Origin: Pseudomonadota bacterium
GTDB lineage: Bacteria > Pseudomonadota > Alphaproteobacteria > Reyranellales > Reyranellaceae
Direction of reading: 5' to 3'
NCBI GenBank assembly: GCA_018240685.1
Contig: JAFEFG010000043.1
Span: 1-37,426 of the forward strand
DNA length: 37,426 nt
Each line of letters begins with the position of its first letter. Positions within the stretch are counted from its first letter, which is position 1. The position numbers and the translations under genes are program-made. The notes beneath the pieces were generated by a model. The model was not told the DNA's origin. It saw only the letters and a program-made list of their open reading frames with translations, and ran no database searches. Below are positions 1 through 10,711 of this stretch, in pieces.

Positions 1-40
1 CGGCGGCGGAAAGGCCGAACGTCGGGTTGTAGATGCGCAT
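1..40 (-). CDS. 5' end of an unidentified gene, cut by window edge
   Basis: An ATG on the minus strand at 40-38 follows a strong Shine-Dalgarno sequence (GAGGAGG, about 7 bases upstream) and opens a frame that stays open to the edge, giving MRIYNPTFGLSAA. It starts 13 bases after the stop of the flavoprotein gene above it, so the two are probably co-transcribed. Thirteen residues are too few to name a family. The call as a real gene rests on the ribosome binding site and the spacing only. Confidence 0.55.
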   Translation of the reverse strand, partial: MRIYNPTFGLSAA

Positions 41-53
41 CGGGGGATCCTCC

Positions 54-929
54 TCAATTCTTCTTAAGGGCCGCCACAACGGCATGAGCCGCGCGCTGAC
101 CATCGGCAATGGCGTCTGCGAGATACCGGCGCGAACCCGCCCGCACGTCGCCCACGGCGAAGACCGTCGGCGCCGAGGTACGTCCTTCGGCATCGGCAAC
201 GATATGCCCTGCAGCGTCGCGCGCAAGCGAATCCGGCACAAATTCCGCAGCGGGAGATTCGCCGACATAGACGAAGACCGCATTGGCCGGGATGGTCCTG
301 CGGCCGTCGCTTGTCTCGACGGTGACGGATTGCAGGCCGTCGCTTCCTTCGAGGCCGACGATTCGTCCCATGACGCGGCCGGCATCCGACGAGCCTTGCC
401 CGGCGGTCGCGTCGATCACGGTGATCTTGCCCGCGAGGCCGGCCAATTCCCTGGCCTCGATCTCTGCCCAGCCGTCGGCGCCGGCGATCACCACCGGCAG
501 CCCGGCATAGAGTGGACCGTCGCAGTGCGCGCAGTGGGAAATGCCGCGGCCTTCGTACTCGGCCTCGTTGGGCAGGCCGAGCGTGCCCTTGTTGAGGCCG
601 GTGGCAATGACGATCGCCCGGCCGGTGTGCTTCTCGCCGTCGGCGGTTTCGACCGTCCAGGCGTCGCCGGCCGAAAGCCCGGCGACTTCGCCGAAGCCGA
701 TCTCGACGCCGGCGACGGCCGCGTCGTCGGTCAGCCGGGCGGCAACGTCAGGACCGTTCTCGGCTTCGTCGGCATCGTGCAGTTCGCCGAGATTTATGAG
801 CTGGCCGCCAGGGGCGAGCTTGTCCAGGCACAGAACCTTGAGGCCGGCGCGAGCCGCCTCGGTTGCAGCGGTAAGGCCGGCCGGTCCCGCGCCGACGACG
901 ATCAGATCGTAGGAAGGAGTGGTGTTCAT
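54..929 (-). CDS. Thioredoxin-reductase-like FAD-dependent oxidoreductase
   Basis: This is a 291-residue pyridine-nucleotide-disulfide oxidoreductase of the low-molecular-weight thioredoxin reductase class, slightly shorter than the usual 310-320 residues. An FAD-binding GAGPAG motif is at residues 13-18 and GGQ at 41-43. A redox CAHC motif is at 133-136, where thioredoxin reductases carry CATC. A C-terminal flavin motif (VFAVGDVR, near 255) is present. The expected NADPH-binding GGGDSA motif reads GADGWA at 150-155, so the nucleotide site is altered. In this family electrons pass from NAD(P)H through FAD to the CxxC pair and then to a partner protein. The partner and donor here are unknown. 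It is followed 13 bases later by another gene on the same strand. It is probably cytoplasmic, with no signal peptide. Family call is firm; physiological role is not. Confidence 0.85.
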   Translation of the reverse strand: MNTTPSYDLIVVGAGPAGLTAATEAARAGLKVLCLDKLAPGGQLINLGELHDADEAENGPDVAARLTDDAAVAGVEIGFGEVAGLSAGDAWTVETADGEKHTGRAIVIATGLNKGTLGLPNEAEYEGRGISHCAHCDGPLYAGLPVVIAGADGWAEIEARELAGLAGKITVIDATAGQGSSDAGRVMGRIVGLEGSDGLQSVTVETSDGRRTIPANAVFVYVGESPAAEFVPDSLARDAAGHIVADAEGRTSAPTVFAVGDVRAGSRRYLADAIADGQRAAHAVVAALKKN

Positions 930-947
930 CGCCGCCGACTATAGCAC

Positions 948-1724
948 TCAGCGGCCCTTGAACACGGGTTTGCGCTTCTCGATGAAGGCGCGCATCGCTT
1001 CTTTCGAATCTTCCGTCGCCTGGAGCGCCACGGTCATGTTTTGCTCAAAGCGATAGCCGTCACGCAATGTCATTTCCTCGATTGTGTTCAGGGCGTGCTT
1101 GGCGGTGACGCTCGCGATCGGGCTCTTGGCGGCAATCTGGCGGGCAAGGTCCATCGCCGTGGCCATCAGCTGGTCGTCGGGAACGCAGGCCTCGACGACG
1201 CCGAGCCGATACATTTCCGGGCCGGAGACGCGATAGCCGGTGAGCATCATCCGGCGCGCCCGCGAATGGCCGAACAGGCGCATGGCGTGCCGGCCGCCCC
1301 CCATCAGGCCGACATCGATCTCCGGCAGCCCCAGCGACGCGCTTTCGCCGGCCACGAGAATGTCGCACGAGGCAGCCACGCCGAGGCCGGCTCCCAAGGC
1401 GGGGCCGTTGATGGCCGCGATCACCGGCTTGCGGCACTCGAGGATCGAGTGGAAGCATTCGCGGGCGTAGCGCATGCCGCGCCAGGCGTCGCCGGGACCA
1501 CGCTGCTGGGTGGCGCGCGCCTTGATATCGACCCCGGCGCAGAAGCACTTGCCCTTGCCGGTCAGGACAGCGACCCGGACCTCGTCCATGTCGGACAGGC
1601 GGTCGAAAACCCGGATCATCTCGTCCTGGAAGTCGGCGTTCTGGGCGTTGACCGGCGGGTTATCCATGGTCACGACGGCGATATGGTCCGCGATTTGCAC
1701 ATGGATCATCTTGAGATCGTCCAT
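948..1724 (-). CDS. Enoyl-CoA hydratase/isomerase (crotonase) family protein
   Basis: A 258-residue crotonase-fold protein that would act on acyl-CoA thioesters. The oxyanion-hole elements CAGVDIK (62-68) and NGPALGAG (106-113) are present. Aligned to rat crotonase, the second catalytic glutamate is kept (E135 in LPEI) but the first is replaced by glycine (G115). Hydratase activity is therefore uncertain; isomerase, hydrolase or lyase chemistry is possible. The frame extends upstream to 1850, but the start at 1724 is chosen because GGAGGAG lies 4-5 bases before this ATG, the protein then has family length, and the longer version would run into livH. It is divergent from the transporter operon with an 88-base gap, which may hold promoters for both. 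A role in breaking down the branched-chain substrates taken up next door is possible but not shown. Confidence 0.85.
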   Translation of the reverse strand: MDDLKMIHVQIADHIAVVTMDNPPVNAQNADFQDEMIRVFDRLSDMDEVRVAVLTGKGKCFCAGVDIKARATQQRGPGDAWRGMRYARECFHSILECRKPVIAAINGPALGAGLGVAASCDILVAGESASLGLPEIDVGLMGGGRHAMRLFGHSRARRMMLTGYRVSGPEMYRLGVVEACVPDDQLMATAMDLARQIAAKSPIASVTAKHALNTIEEMTLRDGYRFEQNMTVALQATEDSKEAMRAFIEKRKPVFKGR

Positions 1725-1812
1725 TTTCTCCTCCCTGTGGACGCTCTCCACGTTACACTGGCGCCCAACAATGAAGGCGTCGTAGAGCGCAGAGAAGGGG
1801 GTAGGCAAGCGG

Positions 1813-2727
<915 letters not shown>

Positions 2728-2731
2728 GAGG

Positions 2732-4153
2732 ATGGGGCCGCGTCTGCCTGCTCTACTGAAGGATGCGGCGCTGACCGCATTTGTCGCCGCTGCCCTGGGC
2801 CTCTTCATCGTCGGCTTCCGGACCGTCGACATCGGATCGACCAAGGGGCTCTCGTTCGACTATCAGTTCGTCGATCTCGCCATCGCGGTGGCGGCGATCT
2901 TCGTTGGACGCCTCGGCCTGTCGATGGCGGCGGAAGGGCAGCGCTGGCCGGCCCTGATCCTCGGCGGCATCCTCGGGGTAGTCGGCGTATCGTCCGTCAA
3001 TCTGCCGTCCACTTTCCTTCATTGGTTCGTCGGCTTGGCTGGGCTCCTGGTCATCGGCCGCACGCTCTGGCCCTCGGCCGATCGCGCCCTTTCGCGGGCC
3101 CGGCAATCCCCGGGCGGCAGGACGGTCGGGCGGATCGGCGCCCGGTGGCTGGGCGGGATCCTGCTGGCATGCGCCTTTCTCATGCCAATGATGCCGTTTG
3201 CAGACCAGAAGACGATGGATCTCGGCGTGCTGATCCTGACCTACGTGATGCTGGGTTGGGGGCTCAACATCGTGGTCGGCCTCGCGGGCCTGCTCGACCT
3301 CGGCTATGTCGCCTTCTATGCCGTCGGCGCCTACTCCTATGCGCTGCTGAGCACCCAGTATGGACTGGGATTCTGGTCGGTGCTGCCGCTCGCCGGCGCA
3401 TTCGCCGCCACGTTCGGACTGGTTCTGGGCTTCCCGGTTCTGCGGCTGCGCGGCGACTATCTGGCCATCGTGACGCTGGGCTTCGGCGAGATCATCCGTC
3501 TGGTGCTGATCAATTGGGTCGACCTGACCAACGGACCGGCGGGTGTCGGCGATATCCCGGGGCCGACGCTGTTCGGCGCGGTGTTCGCGGAGACTGCGCC
3601 TCCAGGGCACAGGACCTTCTCGCAGATGACAGGCATTCCTTTCGACGGGACCCAGCGCCTGATCTTTCTCTATTACATCATCCTGGGCTTGGCGCTGATC
3701 ACCAACCTCTTCGCGTTGCGGATGCGTCGGCTGCCCGTCGGACGGGCCTGGGAGGCGTTGCGAGAGGACGAGATCGCCTGCCGCGCCCTGGGCCTCAATC
3801 CGACCAACATCAAGCTGACCGCCTTCGCCATCGGCGCGATGTTCGCGGGATTTGCCGGCTCCTTCTTTGCCGCCAAGCAGCGCTTCATCAGCCCCGAGAG
3901 CTTCGTCTTCATCGAATCGGCGATCATCCTCGCCATCGTCGTGCTGGGCGGCATGGGCAGCCAGATCGGCGTCGTGCTCGCCGCCGTGCTGCTGATTGGC
4001 CTGCCAGAGTGGTTCCGCGATCTCGGCAACTACCGCATGCTCGTCTTCGGGTTGGCCATGGTGCTGATCATGGTCTTCCGGCCGCGTGGCCTGATCGCGC
4101 ACCGTGAGCCGTCGGTGCGTCTGCACGCCGCGCCGCCCGGAGGCGGCGGATGA
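2732..4153 (+). CDS. livM: Branched-chain amino-acid-type ABC transporter permease LivM
   Basis: The second permease of the importer, 473 residues from the ATG at 2732, four bases after the livH stop. An in-frame upstream start inside livH is less likely because the 2732 start is preceded by GAGAAGG. Residues 1 to about 140 form an extra hydrophobic N-terminal region of the type seen in long LivM proteins (DUF3382-like). The conserved permease domain follows, with [26 protein letters not shown] beginning near 180 (shown here only as a landmark; key residues GLNI, GLLDLGY), and the cytoplasmic ATPase-contact loop [18 protein letters not shown] near 340. The last four bases overlap livG as ATGA. 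High confidence in role; substrate unknown. Confidence 0.94.
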   Translation: MGPRLPALLKDAALTAFVAAALGLFIVGFRTVDIGSTKGLSFDYQFVDLAIAVAAIFVGRLGLSMAAEGQRWPALILGGILGVVGVSSVNLPSTFLHWFVGLAGLLVIGRTLWPSADRALSRARQSPGGRTVGRIGARWLGGILLACAFLMPMMPFADQKTMDLGVLILTYVMLGWGLNIVVGLAGLLDLGYVAFYAVGAYSYALLSTQYGLGFWSVLPLAGAFAATFGLVLGFPVLRLRGDYLAIVTLGFGEIIRLVLINWVDLTNGPAGVGDIPGPTLFGAVFAETAPPGHRTFSQMTGIPFDGTQRLIFLYYIILGLALITNLFALRMRRLPVGRAWEALREDEIACRALGLNPTNIKLTAFAIGAMFAGFAGSFFAAKQRFISPESFVFIESAIILAIVVLGGMGSQIGVVLAAVLLIGLPEWFRDLGNYRMLVFGLAMVLIMVFRPRGLIAHREPSVRLHAAPPGGGG

Positions 4154-4962
4154 GCGCGGTGCCGCCCCTGATCGACGTCGAGCACCTCACGATGCGGTTC
4201 GGCGGGCTGCTGGCGGTGGACGATGTGTCGTTCAGCGCCCGGCCGCGGGAGATCACGGCCATCATCGGCCCGAACGGCGCCGGCAAGACGACGGTCTTCA
4301 ACTGCATCACCGGCTTCTACAAGCCGAGTTCGGGACGCCTCACGCTGAGGGGCGATCGCGAATACCTGCTCGAGCGCATGCTGGGGCATGAGATCGGGCA
4401 GAAGGCGAAGGTGGCGCGCACGTTCCAGAACATCCGCCTTTTCCCCGGCATGACGGTGCTGGAGAACCTGATGGTCGCGCAGCACAACAAGCTGATGCAG
4501 GCCTCGGGCATGAGCATCTACGGCCTGCTCGGCCTCAGGCGCTATCGCGTGGCCGAGGCCGACGCGATCGAGCTGGCGCGGGGGTGGCTGGAGCGCATCG
4601 GCCTGACGGTGGACGCGGATCGTCCGGCCGGCGAGCTTCCCTATGGAGCGCAGCGCCGTCTCGAGATCGCACGGGCCATGTGCACGGCGCCGTGCCTGCT
4701 GTGCCTGGACGAGCCGGCAGCCGGCCTCAACCCGCGTGAATCGGGGGCGCTCAACGATCTTCTGCTCTCGATCAGGGACCGCGAAGGCATCGGGGTACTG
4801 CTGATCGAGCACGACATGAGCGTGGTGATGAAGATCTCCGATCATGTCGTCGTTCTCGATTACGGCCGCAAGATTGCGGAGGGCGCGCCGGAAGAGGTGA
4901 AGCGCGATCCGGCGGTGATCCGCGCCTATCTCGGCACCGACGCAGGCGGGGCCGATGCCTGA
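4150..4962 (+). CDS. livG: ABC transporter ATP-binding protein LivG
   Basis: A 270-residue cytoplasmic ATPase that powers the LivHM permease. Walker A is GPNGAGKTT (around residues 38-46), the signature is [14 protein letters not shown], and Walker B is [15 protein letters not shown] followed by the switch histidine in LLIEHDM. The insert after the first beta-sheet region that precedes [11 protein letters not shown] is typical of LivG rather than LivF. The signature is PYGAQ rather than LSGGQ, which is common in this subfamily. It overlaps livM by four bases and livF by eight, so translation is likely coupled. Confidence 0.95.
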   Translation: MSAVPPLIDVEHLTMRFGGLLAVDDVSFSARPREITAIIGPNGAGKTTVFNCITGFYKPSSGRLTLRGDREYLLERMLGHEIGQKAKVARTFQNIRLFPGMTVLENLMVAQHNKLMQASGMSIYGLLGLRRYRVAEADAIELARGWLERIGLTVDADRPAGELPYGAQRRLEIARAMCTAPCLLCLDEPAAGLNPRESGALNDLLLSIRDREGIGVLLIEHDMSVVMKISDHVVVLDYGRKIAEGAPEEVKRDPAVIRAYLGTDAGGADA

Positions 4963-5683
4963 CCAGAACATTCTTGAAGTGCGGGAGATTGCCACCTTCT
5001 ACGGTGCCATCCAGGCGCTGCATGGTGTGGACCTCGATGTCGCGAAGGGTGAGATCGCGACTCTGATCGGCGCGAACGGCGCGGGCAAGTCGACGCTCCT
5101 GATGACGATCTGTGGCAGCCCTAGGGCGCAGTCCGGCTCGATCCGCTTCGACGGCGAGGAGATCGTCAAGCTGCCGACTCACGAAATCGTCCGGCGCGGC
5201 GTTGCGCAAGTGCCCGAAGGCCGGCGCATCTTCCCGCGGATGAGCGTGTTCGAGAACCTGCAGATGGGGGCCACGATCTCCGATCCGGCGCACTTCAAGC
5301 AGGACATCGAACGGGTGTTCGCGATGTTCCCACGGCTGGCGGAGCGGCGCGAGCAGCGCGGCGGCACGCTCTCCGGCGGTGAGCAGCAGATGCTCGCGAT
5401 CGGCCGTGCGCTCATGAGCCGGCCCCGGCTGCTCCTGCTCGACGAGCCGTCGCTCGGCCTTGCGCCCCTGGTCGTCCAGCAGATCTTCGAGGCGATCGGC
5501 CGGATCGCGCGCGAGGAGGGGGTCACGATCTTCCTGGTCGAGCAAAACGCCTATCATGCGCTGCGCCTGGCCAACCGCGGCTACGTGCTGGTCAACGGTC
5601 GCGTCCGGCTGAGCGGCACCGGCGCCGAGCTGCTGGCCAACGCCGAGGTCCGGGCCGCATATCTTGAGGGCGGCCAGACATGA
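4955..5683 (+). CDS. livF: ABC transporter ATP-binding protein LivF
   Basis: The second ATPase of the transporter, 242 residues, the usual LivF length. Walker A is GANGAGKST, the signature is a canonical LSGGEQQML, and Walker B is LLLLDEPSLGLAP followed by LVEQNA. LivF and LivG form the nucleotide-binding heterodimer beneath LivHM. The gene begins eight bases inside livG and its TGA overlaps the ATG of the small membrane-protein gene that follows, so the order is unbroken. Confidence 0.95.
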   Translation: MPDQNILEVREIATFYGAIQALHGVDLDVAKGEIATLIGANGAGKSTLLMTICGSPRAQSGSIRFDGEEIVKLPTHEIVRRGVAQVPEGRRIFPRMSVFENLQMGATISDPAHFKQDIERVFAMFPRLAERREQRGGTLSGGEQQMLAIGRALMSRPRLLLLDEPSLGLAPLVVQQIFEAIGRIAREEGVTIFLVEQNAYHALRLANRGYVLVNGRVRLSGTGAELLANAEVRAAYLEGGQT

Positions 5684-6042
5684 GCCCTGTCGATATCTTC
5701 GCCTTCGACTGGCTGGGCGACACGCTCTTCAACGTCGCCCTGTTCAATCTCGTCCTTGTCGGGCCGGCATCGTTTGCTGCCGGCCACGCCGTGGCCATTG
5801 CGTGGCGCAAGTGGAATCGGCTCCTCCTGTACGCCGCGCTTCTTTCGGCGGGACTCAGGTTCCTGGACTATGCCCTGGCGAACGGTGAGTTGTGGTCGCT
5901 TGGCGGGTTCGCGCTGGGGTGGGCGGTGCAACTCGCGATCGCCGCTTTCGGCTATCGCCTGACGCGCACGCGCCAGATGGTCCGGCAGTATCCATGGCTC
6001 TACAGGCGCAAAGGCTTGCTGGGCTGGGAGGAGCGGCACTAA
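5680..6042 (+). CDS. Small membrane protein in liv operon (DUF6867-like)
   Basis: A 120-residue protein with about three hydrophobic segments (roughly residues 18-40, 50-66 and 75-93), a basic TRTRQMVRQYPWLYRRKG stretch and a charged C-terminus. The pattern TR.RQMV.QY.WLY matches from memory the uncharacterised DUF6867 family, which is found beside liv-type transporters in alphaproteobacteria. It overlaps the livF stop by four bases (ATGA) and sits before the binding-protein gene, so it is made with the transporter. Possible jobs are an accessory subunit of the permease or an assembly or quality-control factor. No catalytic motif is visible. It does not resemble a known ABC domain. Confidence 0.75.
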   Translation: MSPVDIFAFDWLGDTLFNVALFNLVLVGPASFAAGHAVAIAWRKWNRLLLYAALLSAGLRFLDYALANGELWSLGGFALGWAVQLAIAAFGYRLTRTRQMVRQYPWLYRRKGLLGWEERH

Positions 6043-6091
6043 GCTGCTTCATCGTTCCTCGAACGTGGGGGCTCAAATGAGGGAGACTGGC

Positions 6092-7204
6092 ATGAAGAGG
6101 ATTTACGGCGCGGTCGCCGTTGCTGCCATCGCGATGATGGCGGTTCCGGCATTTGCGCAGATCAAGATCGGTTCTGCCGGTCCGATGACTGGCCAGTATG
6201 CCGCCTTCGGTGAGCAGCTGAAGCGGGGCGCGCAGATGGCGGTGGACGAGATCAACGCGGCAGGTGGCGTCAATGGCCAGAAGCTCGAACTGCTGATGGG
6301 CGACGATGCCTGCGATCCCAAGCAGGCGACGGCGGTGGCGAACAAGATGGTGTCGGACAAGGTGGTGTTCGTGGCCGGGCACTTCTGCTCCGGTTCGTCG
6401 ATTCCGGCCTCTGACATCTACAAGGAAGGCAAGATCCTGCAGATCACGCCGGCCTCGACCAATCCCAAGCTGACCGACGATGCTTTCGCCAAGGGCAACA
6501 CCACGGTGTTCCGCACCTGCGGCCGCGACGACGTGCAGGGGACGACGGTCGGAAACTACATCCTGAAGAATATGCCCAAGGCCCGCGTTGCGATCCTCCA
6601 GGACAAGTCAGCCTACGGCAAGGGCGTCGCGGACGAGACCAAGAAGACCCTCAACAAGGGCGGCATGCGCGAGGTGATGTACGAGGCCTACAACGACAGC
6701 GACAAGGACTTCACCGCGCTCATCAACAAGATGAAGCGGGACAAGGTCGATATGATCGTGCTCGGCGGCTACCACACGGCGGCGGCGCTCATCATCAAGC
6801 AGGCGAAGGAGCAGGGGCTGCCGACCAAGATGGTGGGTTTCGACGCGCTCGAGACCGCGGAATTCTACCAGCTGGGCGGCGCGGCGACGAACGGCGTGCT
6901 GATGTCGTTCCCGCCCAAGGCGGAGGACGATCCCAAGAATGCCGCCTTGGTGAAGAAGTTCCGCGACGCCAAGTACAATCCTGAAGGCTACACGCTCTTC
7001 AGCTATGCGGCCGTGAAGGTCTGGGCGGACGCTGCCAACAAGGCGAAGTCGACCGATCCGGCGGCCGTCGCGGCGGCGCTGCGGAGCCAGACCTACGACT
7101 CGGCAGTCGGCAAGCTCGCTTTCGATCAGAAGGGCGACATCAAGAATCCCGTCTACGACATCTACGTCTGGAAGGACGGCAAGTCGGCGCCGATCGGCAA
7201 GTAA
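6092..7204 (+). CDS. livK: Periplasmic substrate-binding protein of branched-chain amino-acid ABC transporter
   Basis: A 370-residue type I periplasmic binding protein (Leu/Ile/Val-binding family). The start at 6092 is chosen over upstream in-frame GTG 6065 and ATG 6077 because GAGGGAG lies six bases before it and it gives a clean signal peptide (MKRIYGAVAVAAIAMMAVPAFA, cut after AFA near residue 22). The mature start QIKIGSAGPMTGQYAAFGEQ is typical, as is GDDACDPKQA near 70, where the disulfide-bonded cysteine of this family lies, with the partner in HFCSGS near 95. It captures the substrate in the periplasm and delivers it to LivHM. Last gene of the operon; a hairpin terminator follows within 30 bases. 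The symbol livK is by family; substrate is not proven. Confidence 0.93.
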   Translation: MKRIYGAVAVAAIAMMAVPAFAQIKIGSAGPMTGQYAAFGEQLKRGAQMAVDEINAAGGVNGQKLELLMGDDACDPKQATAVANKMVSDKVVFVAGHFCSGSSIPASDIYKEGKILQITPASTNPKLTDDAFAKGNTTVFRTCGRDDVQGTTVGNYILKNMPKARVAILQDKSAYGKGVADETKKTLNKGGMREVMYEAYNDSDKDFTALINKMKRDKVDMIVLGGYHTAAALIIKQAKEQGLPTKMVGFDALETAEFYQLGGAATNGVLMSFPPKAEDDPKNAALVKKFRDAKYNPEGYTLFSYAAVKVWADAANKAKSTDPAAVAAALRSQTYDSAVGKLAFDQKGDIKNPVYDIYVWKDGKSAPIGK

Positions 7205-7230
7205 GCCCGGTGACGCAGAGGCAGAAGAGG

Positions 7231-7260
7231 CCCGGCAGCGATGCCGGGTCTTTTCGTTTG
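7231..7260 (+). terminator. Rho-independent terminator of the liv operon
   Basis: CCCGGCA and TGCCGGG form a perfect 7-bp stem around a GCGA tetraloop (7231-7248), followed by TCTTTTCGTTT. It lies 26 bases after the binding-protein stop on the plus strand and separates this operon from rpiB. Confidence 0.8.
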
Positions 7261-7318
7261 CGAATCAACGTCTTGTGGCCTCCCTCCTATGCTTTGGGGG
7301 GACCGTGACATCTCTGCG

Positions 7319-7335
7319 CCGGATATGGTATCCGG
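7319..7335. repeat. Perfect inverted repeat upstream of rpiB
   Basis: CCGGATA-TGG-TATCCGG is a perfect 7-bp inverted repeat with a 3-base centre, ending 31 bases before the rpiB ATG. It has no T-tract, so it is not a terminator. It could be an operator or a leader hairpin. No regulator can be assigned from the sequence. Confidence 0.4.
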
Positions 7336-7366
7336 GACTCAACAGCTAGAGGGGATTGTTCAGCGG

Positions 7367-7810
7367 ATGGCTGCGGCCACGATCGCCGTCGCGTCGGATC
7401 ATGCCGGCTTCGACTTGAAGGAGATTCTCAAGCGCGATCTGCAGGCTGCAGGTCACGATGTGCTTGATCTCGGCACCAATTCCACCACTTCGGTGGACTA
7501 TCCGGATTTCGGTCAGGCCATGGCCGATGCCATCGCCTCGGGCCGGGCCGGCCGGGGGGTGCTGGTCTGCGGCAGCGGCATCGGCATTTCCATTGCCGCC
7601 AATCGCAACCCCAAAGTACGTGCAGCTCTCGCGCACGATGTCGTCTCGGCGCGGCTGTCCCGCGAACACAACGATGCCAATGTCGTGGCCTTCGGCCAGC
7701 GCTTGATCGACGTTGAGACGGCACGCGAGGCGTTGCAGGTGTTTCTTTCGACCCCGTTCGAAGGCGGCCGGCATGCCGGTCGCGTAGCCAAGCTTTCGAA
7801 GGAAGTGTGA
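7367..7810 (+). CDS. rpiB: Ribose-5-phosphate isomerase B (RpiB/LacAB family)
   Basis: A 147-residue cytoplasmic sugar-phosphate isomerase that interconverts ribose 5-phosphate and ribulose 5-phosphate. Family motifs are SDHAGF near the N-terminus (residues 9-14), the catalytic cysteine in [11 protein letters not shown] (about residue 68) and SREHNDANV (about 100-108). The frame is open further upstream, but the ATG at 7367 gives the family's usual length and N-terminus. The purine-rich AGAGGGG is rather far (12 bases) from it, so an in-frame ATG at 7325 cannot be fully excluded. Its stop is one base before glyA, an arrangement that suggests co-transcription with serine hydroxymethyltransferase. 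Confidence 0.92.
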   Translation: MAAATIAVASDHAGFDLKEILKRDLQAAGHDVLDLGTNSTTSVDYPDFGQAMADAIASGRAGRGVLVCGSGIGISIAANRNPKVRAALAHDVVSARLSREHNDANVVAFGQRLIDVETAREALQVFLSTPFEGGRHAGRVAKLSKEV

Positions 7811-7811
7811 C

Positions 7812-9119
<1,308 letters not shown>

Positions 9120-9150
9120 CATAGCGCCAACGACATAACAGGGGGACCGA

Positions 9151-9615
9151 ATGCGCTGTCCATTCTGCGGTCACGAGGACACCCAGGTTAAGGACTCGAG
9201 ACCGACCGACGACAATTCCGCGATCAGGCGGCGGCGCTATTGCCCGTCCTGCGGCTCGCGCTTCACGACCTTCGAACGGGTGCAGCTGCGCGAGCTGACG
9301 GTCGTCAAGAAGAATGGCCAGCGCGTGGCGTTCGACCGCGACAAGCTCGCGCGCTCGATCTCCGTCGCCTGCCGCAAGCGTCCCGTGGATCCCGAGCGCA
9401 TCGAGCGCGTGGTGAACGGCATCGTTCGGCGCCTGGAAAGCTCCGGCGAGAGCGAGATACCCTCGACGCAGATCGGTGAGCTGGTGATGGATGCACTGCG
9501 GGCGCTCGATCCGGTCGCCTATGTGCGCTTCGCCTCGGTTTATCGCAATTTCCGCGAGGCCAAGGATTTCGAGGAATTCATCTCGGACCTGGCCGAGACG
9601 AACTTCAAGGATTGA
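9151..9615 (+). CDS. nrdR: Transcriptional repressor NrdR
   Basis: A 154-residue repressor of ribonucleotide reductase genes. The N-terminal zinc ribbon uses C3, C6, C31 and C34 (MRCPFCG and [11 protein letters not shown]). The ATP-cone nucleotide-sensing domain follows from about residue 49 ([16 protein letters not shown]) to about 139. The length is standard. Ribosome binding site AGGGGGA lies upstream. It binds NrdR boxes near nrd genes, none of which are in this window. It sits between glyA and the riboflavin genes, a neighbourhood often conserved in proteobacteria. Confidence 0.97.
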   Translation: MRCPFCGHEDTQVKDSRPTDDNSAIRRRRYCPSCGSRFTTFERVQLRELTVVKKNGQRVAFDRDKLARSISVACRKRPVDPERIERVVNGIVRRLESSGESEIPSTQIGELVMDALRALDPVAYVRFASVYRNFREAKDFEEFISDLAETNFKD

Positions 9616-9619
9616 TGCG

Positions 9620-10702
9620 ATGATGCGCGCGGCGCTCGCGCTGGCGCGCCGATCCCTGGGGCGCACCTGGCCGAATCCGGCTGTAGGCTGCGTGATCGTC
9701 CGCGACGGCCGGGTGGTCGGCCGGGGCCGCACGCGGGACGGCGGACGGCCGCATGCGGAGACCGAAGCCCTGGCTCAAGCAGGCGAGGCGGCGCGCGGGG
9801 CGACGGTCTATGTCACCCTTGAGCCGTGCTCGCATCATGGCAAGACTCCTCCTTGCGCCGATGCGCTCGTCGAGGCCGGCGTGGCGCGGGTGATCTCAGC
9901 GCTCGAGGATCCGGATCCGCGCGTCCGCGGACGGGGCCATGCCCGTCTCAGGGAGGCGGGAATCTTCGTCGAGATCGGTGACGGGGCCCGCGAGGCGGCG
10001 GAGATCAACGAGGGGTTCCTGTTGCGCGTTCGCAGCGGACGTCCGCTCTTCAACCTAAAGATCGCCTCGACGCTCGACGGCCGCATCGCGACCCGCACCG
10101 GCGAGAGCAAATGGATCACCGGGGAGGCCGCCCGGGCGGGCGGCCAGCGACTGCGGGCGACGCACGATGCCATCCTGATCGGTGCCGGAACGGCGGCGGC
10201 CGACGATCCGGAACTCACGTGCCGCTTGCCCGGGCTGGCAGCGTATTCTCCGGTGCGCATCGTGCTCGATTCGAAGGCCCGATTGTCGCCGTCGTCGAAA
10301 TTGGCGCAGACAGCGCGCAAGGTGCCGGTGTGGCTGATCTGCACGCCGGCGGCGCCAACCGGCGCGCGTGAGGCCCTGAAAGCATGCGGTGTCGAGGTGA
10401 TTGAACTTCCGGCCGGACCGGAGGGGTATGTCGACATCGGCGTGGCCGCCCGCGAGCTCGGCGCCCGCGGCCTGACCCGGGTGCTGGTCGAGGGAGGGGG
10501 CGAGGTTGCGGCCGGGTTCCTCAGGGCTGATCTGATCGACGGCGTCTGGGCCTTCCGGGCCGGCGTACTTCTTGGCGCCGACGGCCGCTCTGCGGTTGGC
10601 GAGTTGGGGGTCGCACGGCTGGGTTTCGCGCCCCGGTTCTCACTTGTGGCGGCCCGGACGGTCGGCACCGACACGGTGGAAACCTGGCGCCGAGGAGCTT
10701 AA
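9620..10702 (+). CDS. ribD: Bifunctional riboflavin deaminase/reductase RibD
   Basis: A 360-residue bifunctional enzyme for the second and third steps of riboflavin synthesis. The N-terminal deaminase domain (to about residue 145) has the zinc site HAE at 45-47 and PC...PPC at 69-79 within the motif EPCSHHGKTPPC. The C-terminal reductase domain begins near 146 with FNLKIASTLDGRIAT and has the LVEGGGEVA nucleotide site near 296. The start at 9620 follows AAGGA by eight bases and sits four bases after the nrdR stop. It clips a few residues from the usual N-terminus, where the DA.MRAAL pattern continues upstream without a standard start codon. It opens the rib cluster D-E-B-H. Confidence 0.95.
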   Translation: MMRAALALARRSLGRTWPNPAVGCVIVRDGRVVGRGRTRDGGRPHAETEALAQAGEAARGATVYVTLEPCSHHGKTPPCADALVEAGVARVISALEDPDPRVRGRGHARLREAGIFVEIGDGAREAAEINEGFLLRVRSGRPLFNLKIASTLDGRIATRTGESKWITGEAARAGGQRLRATHDAILIGAGTAAADDPELTCRLPGLAAYSPVRIVLDSKARLSPSSKLAQTARKVPVWLICTPAAPTGAREALKACGVEVIELPAGPEGYVDIGVAARELGARGLTRVLVEGGGEVAAGFLRADLIDGVWAFRAGVLLGADGRSAVGELGVARLGFAPRFSLVAARTVGTDTVETWRRGA

Positions 10703-10711
10703 GTACCTGCC

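Noticed and set aside
2753..4126. Long minus-strand open frame opposite livM
   Set aside because: It mirrors the livM gene and is rich in Gln, His, Glu and Asp, the signature of an antisense shadow of a membrane protein.
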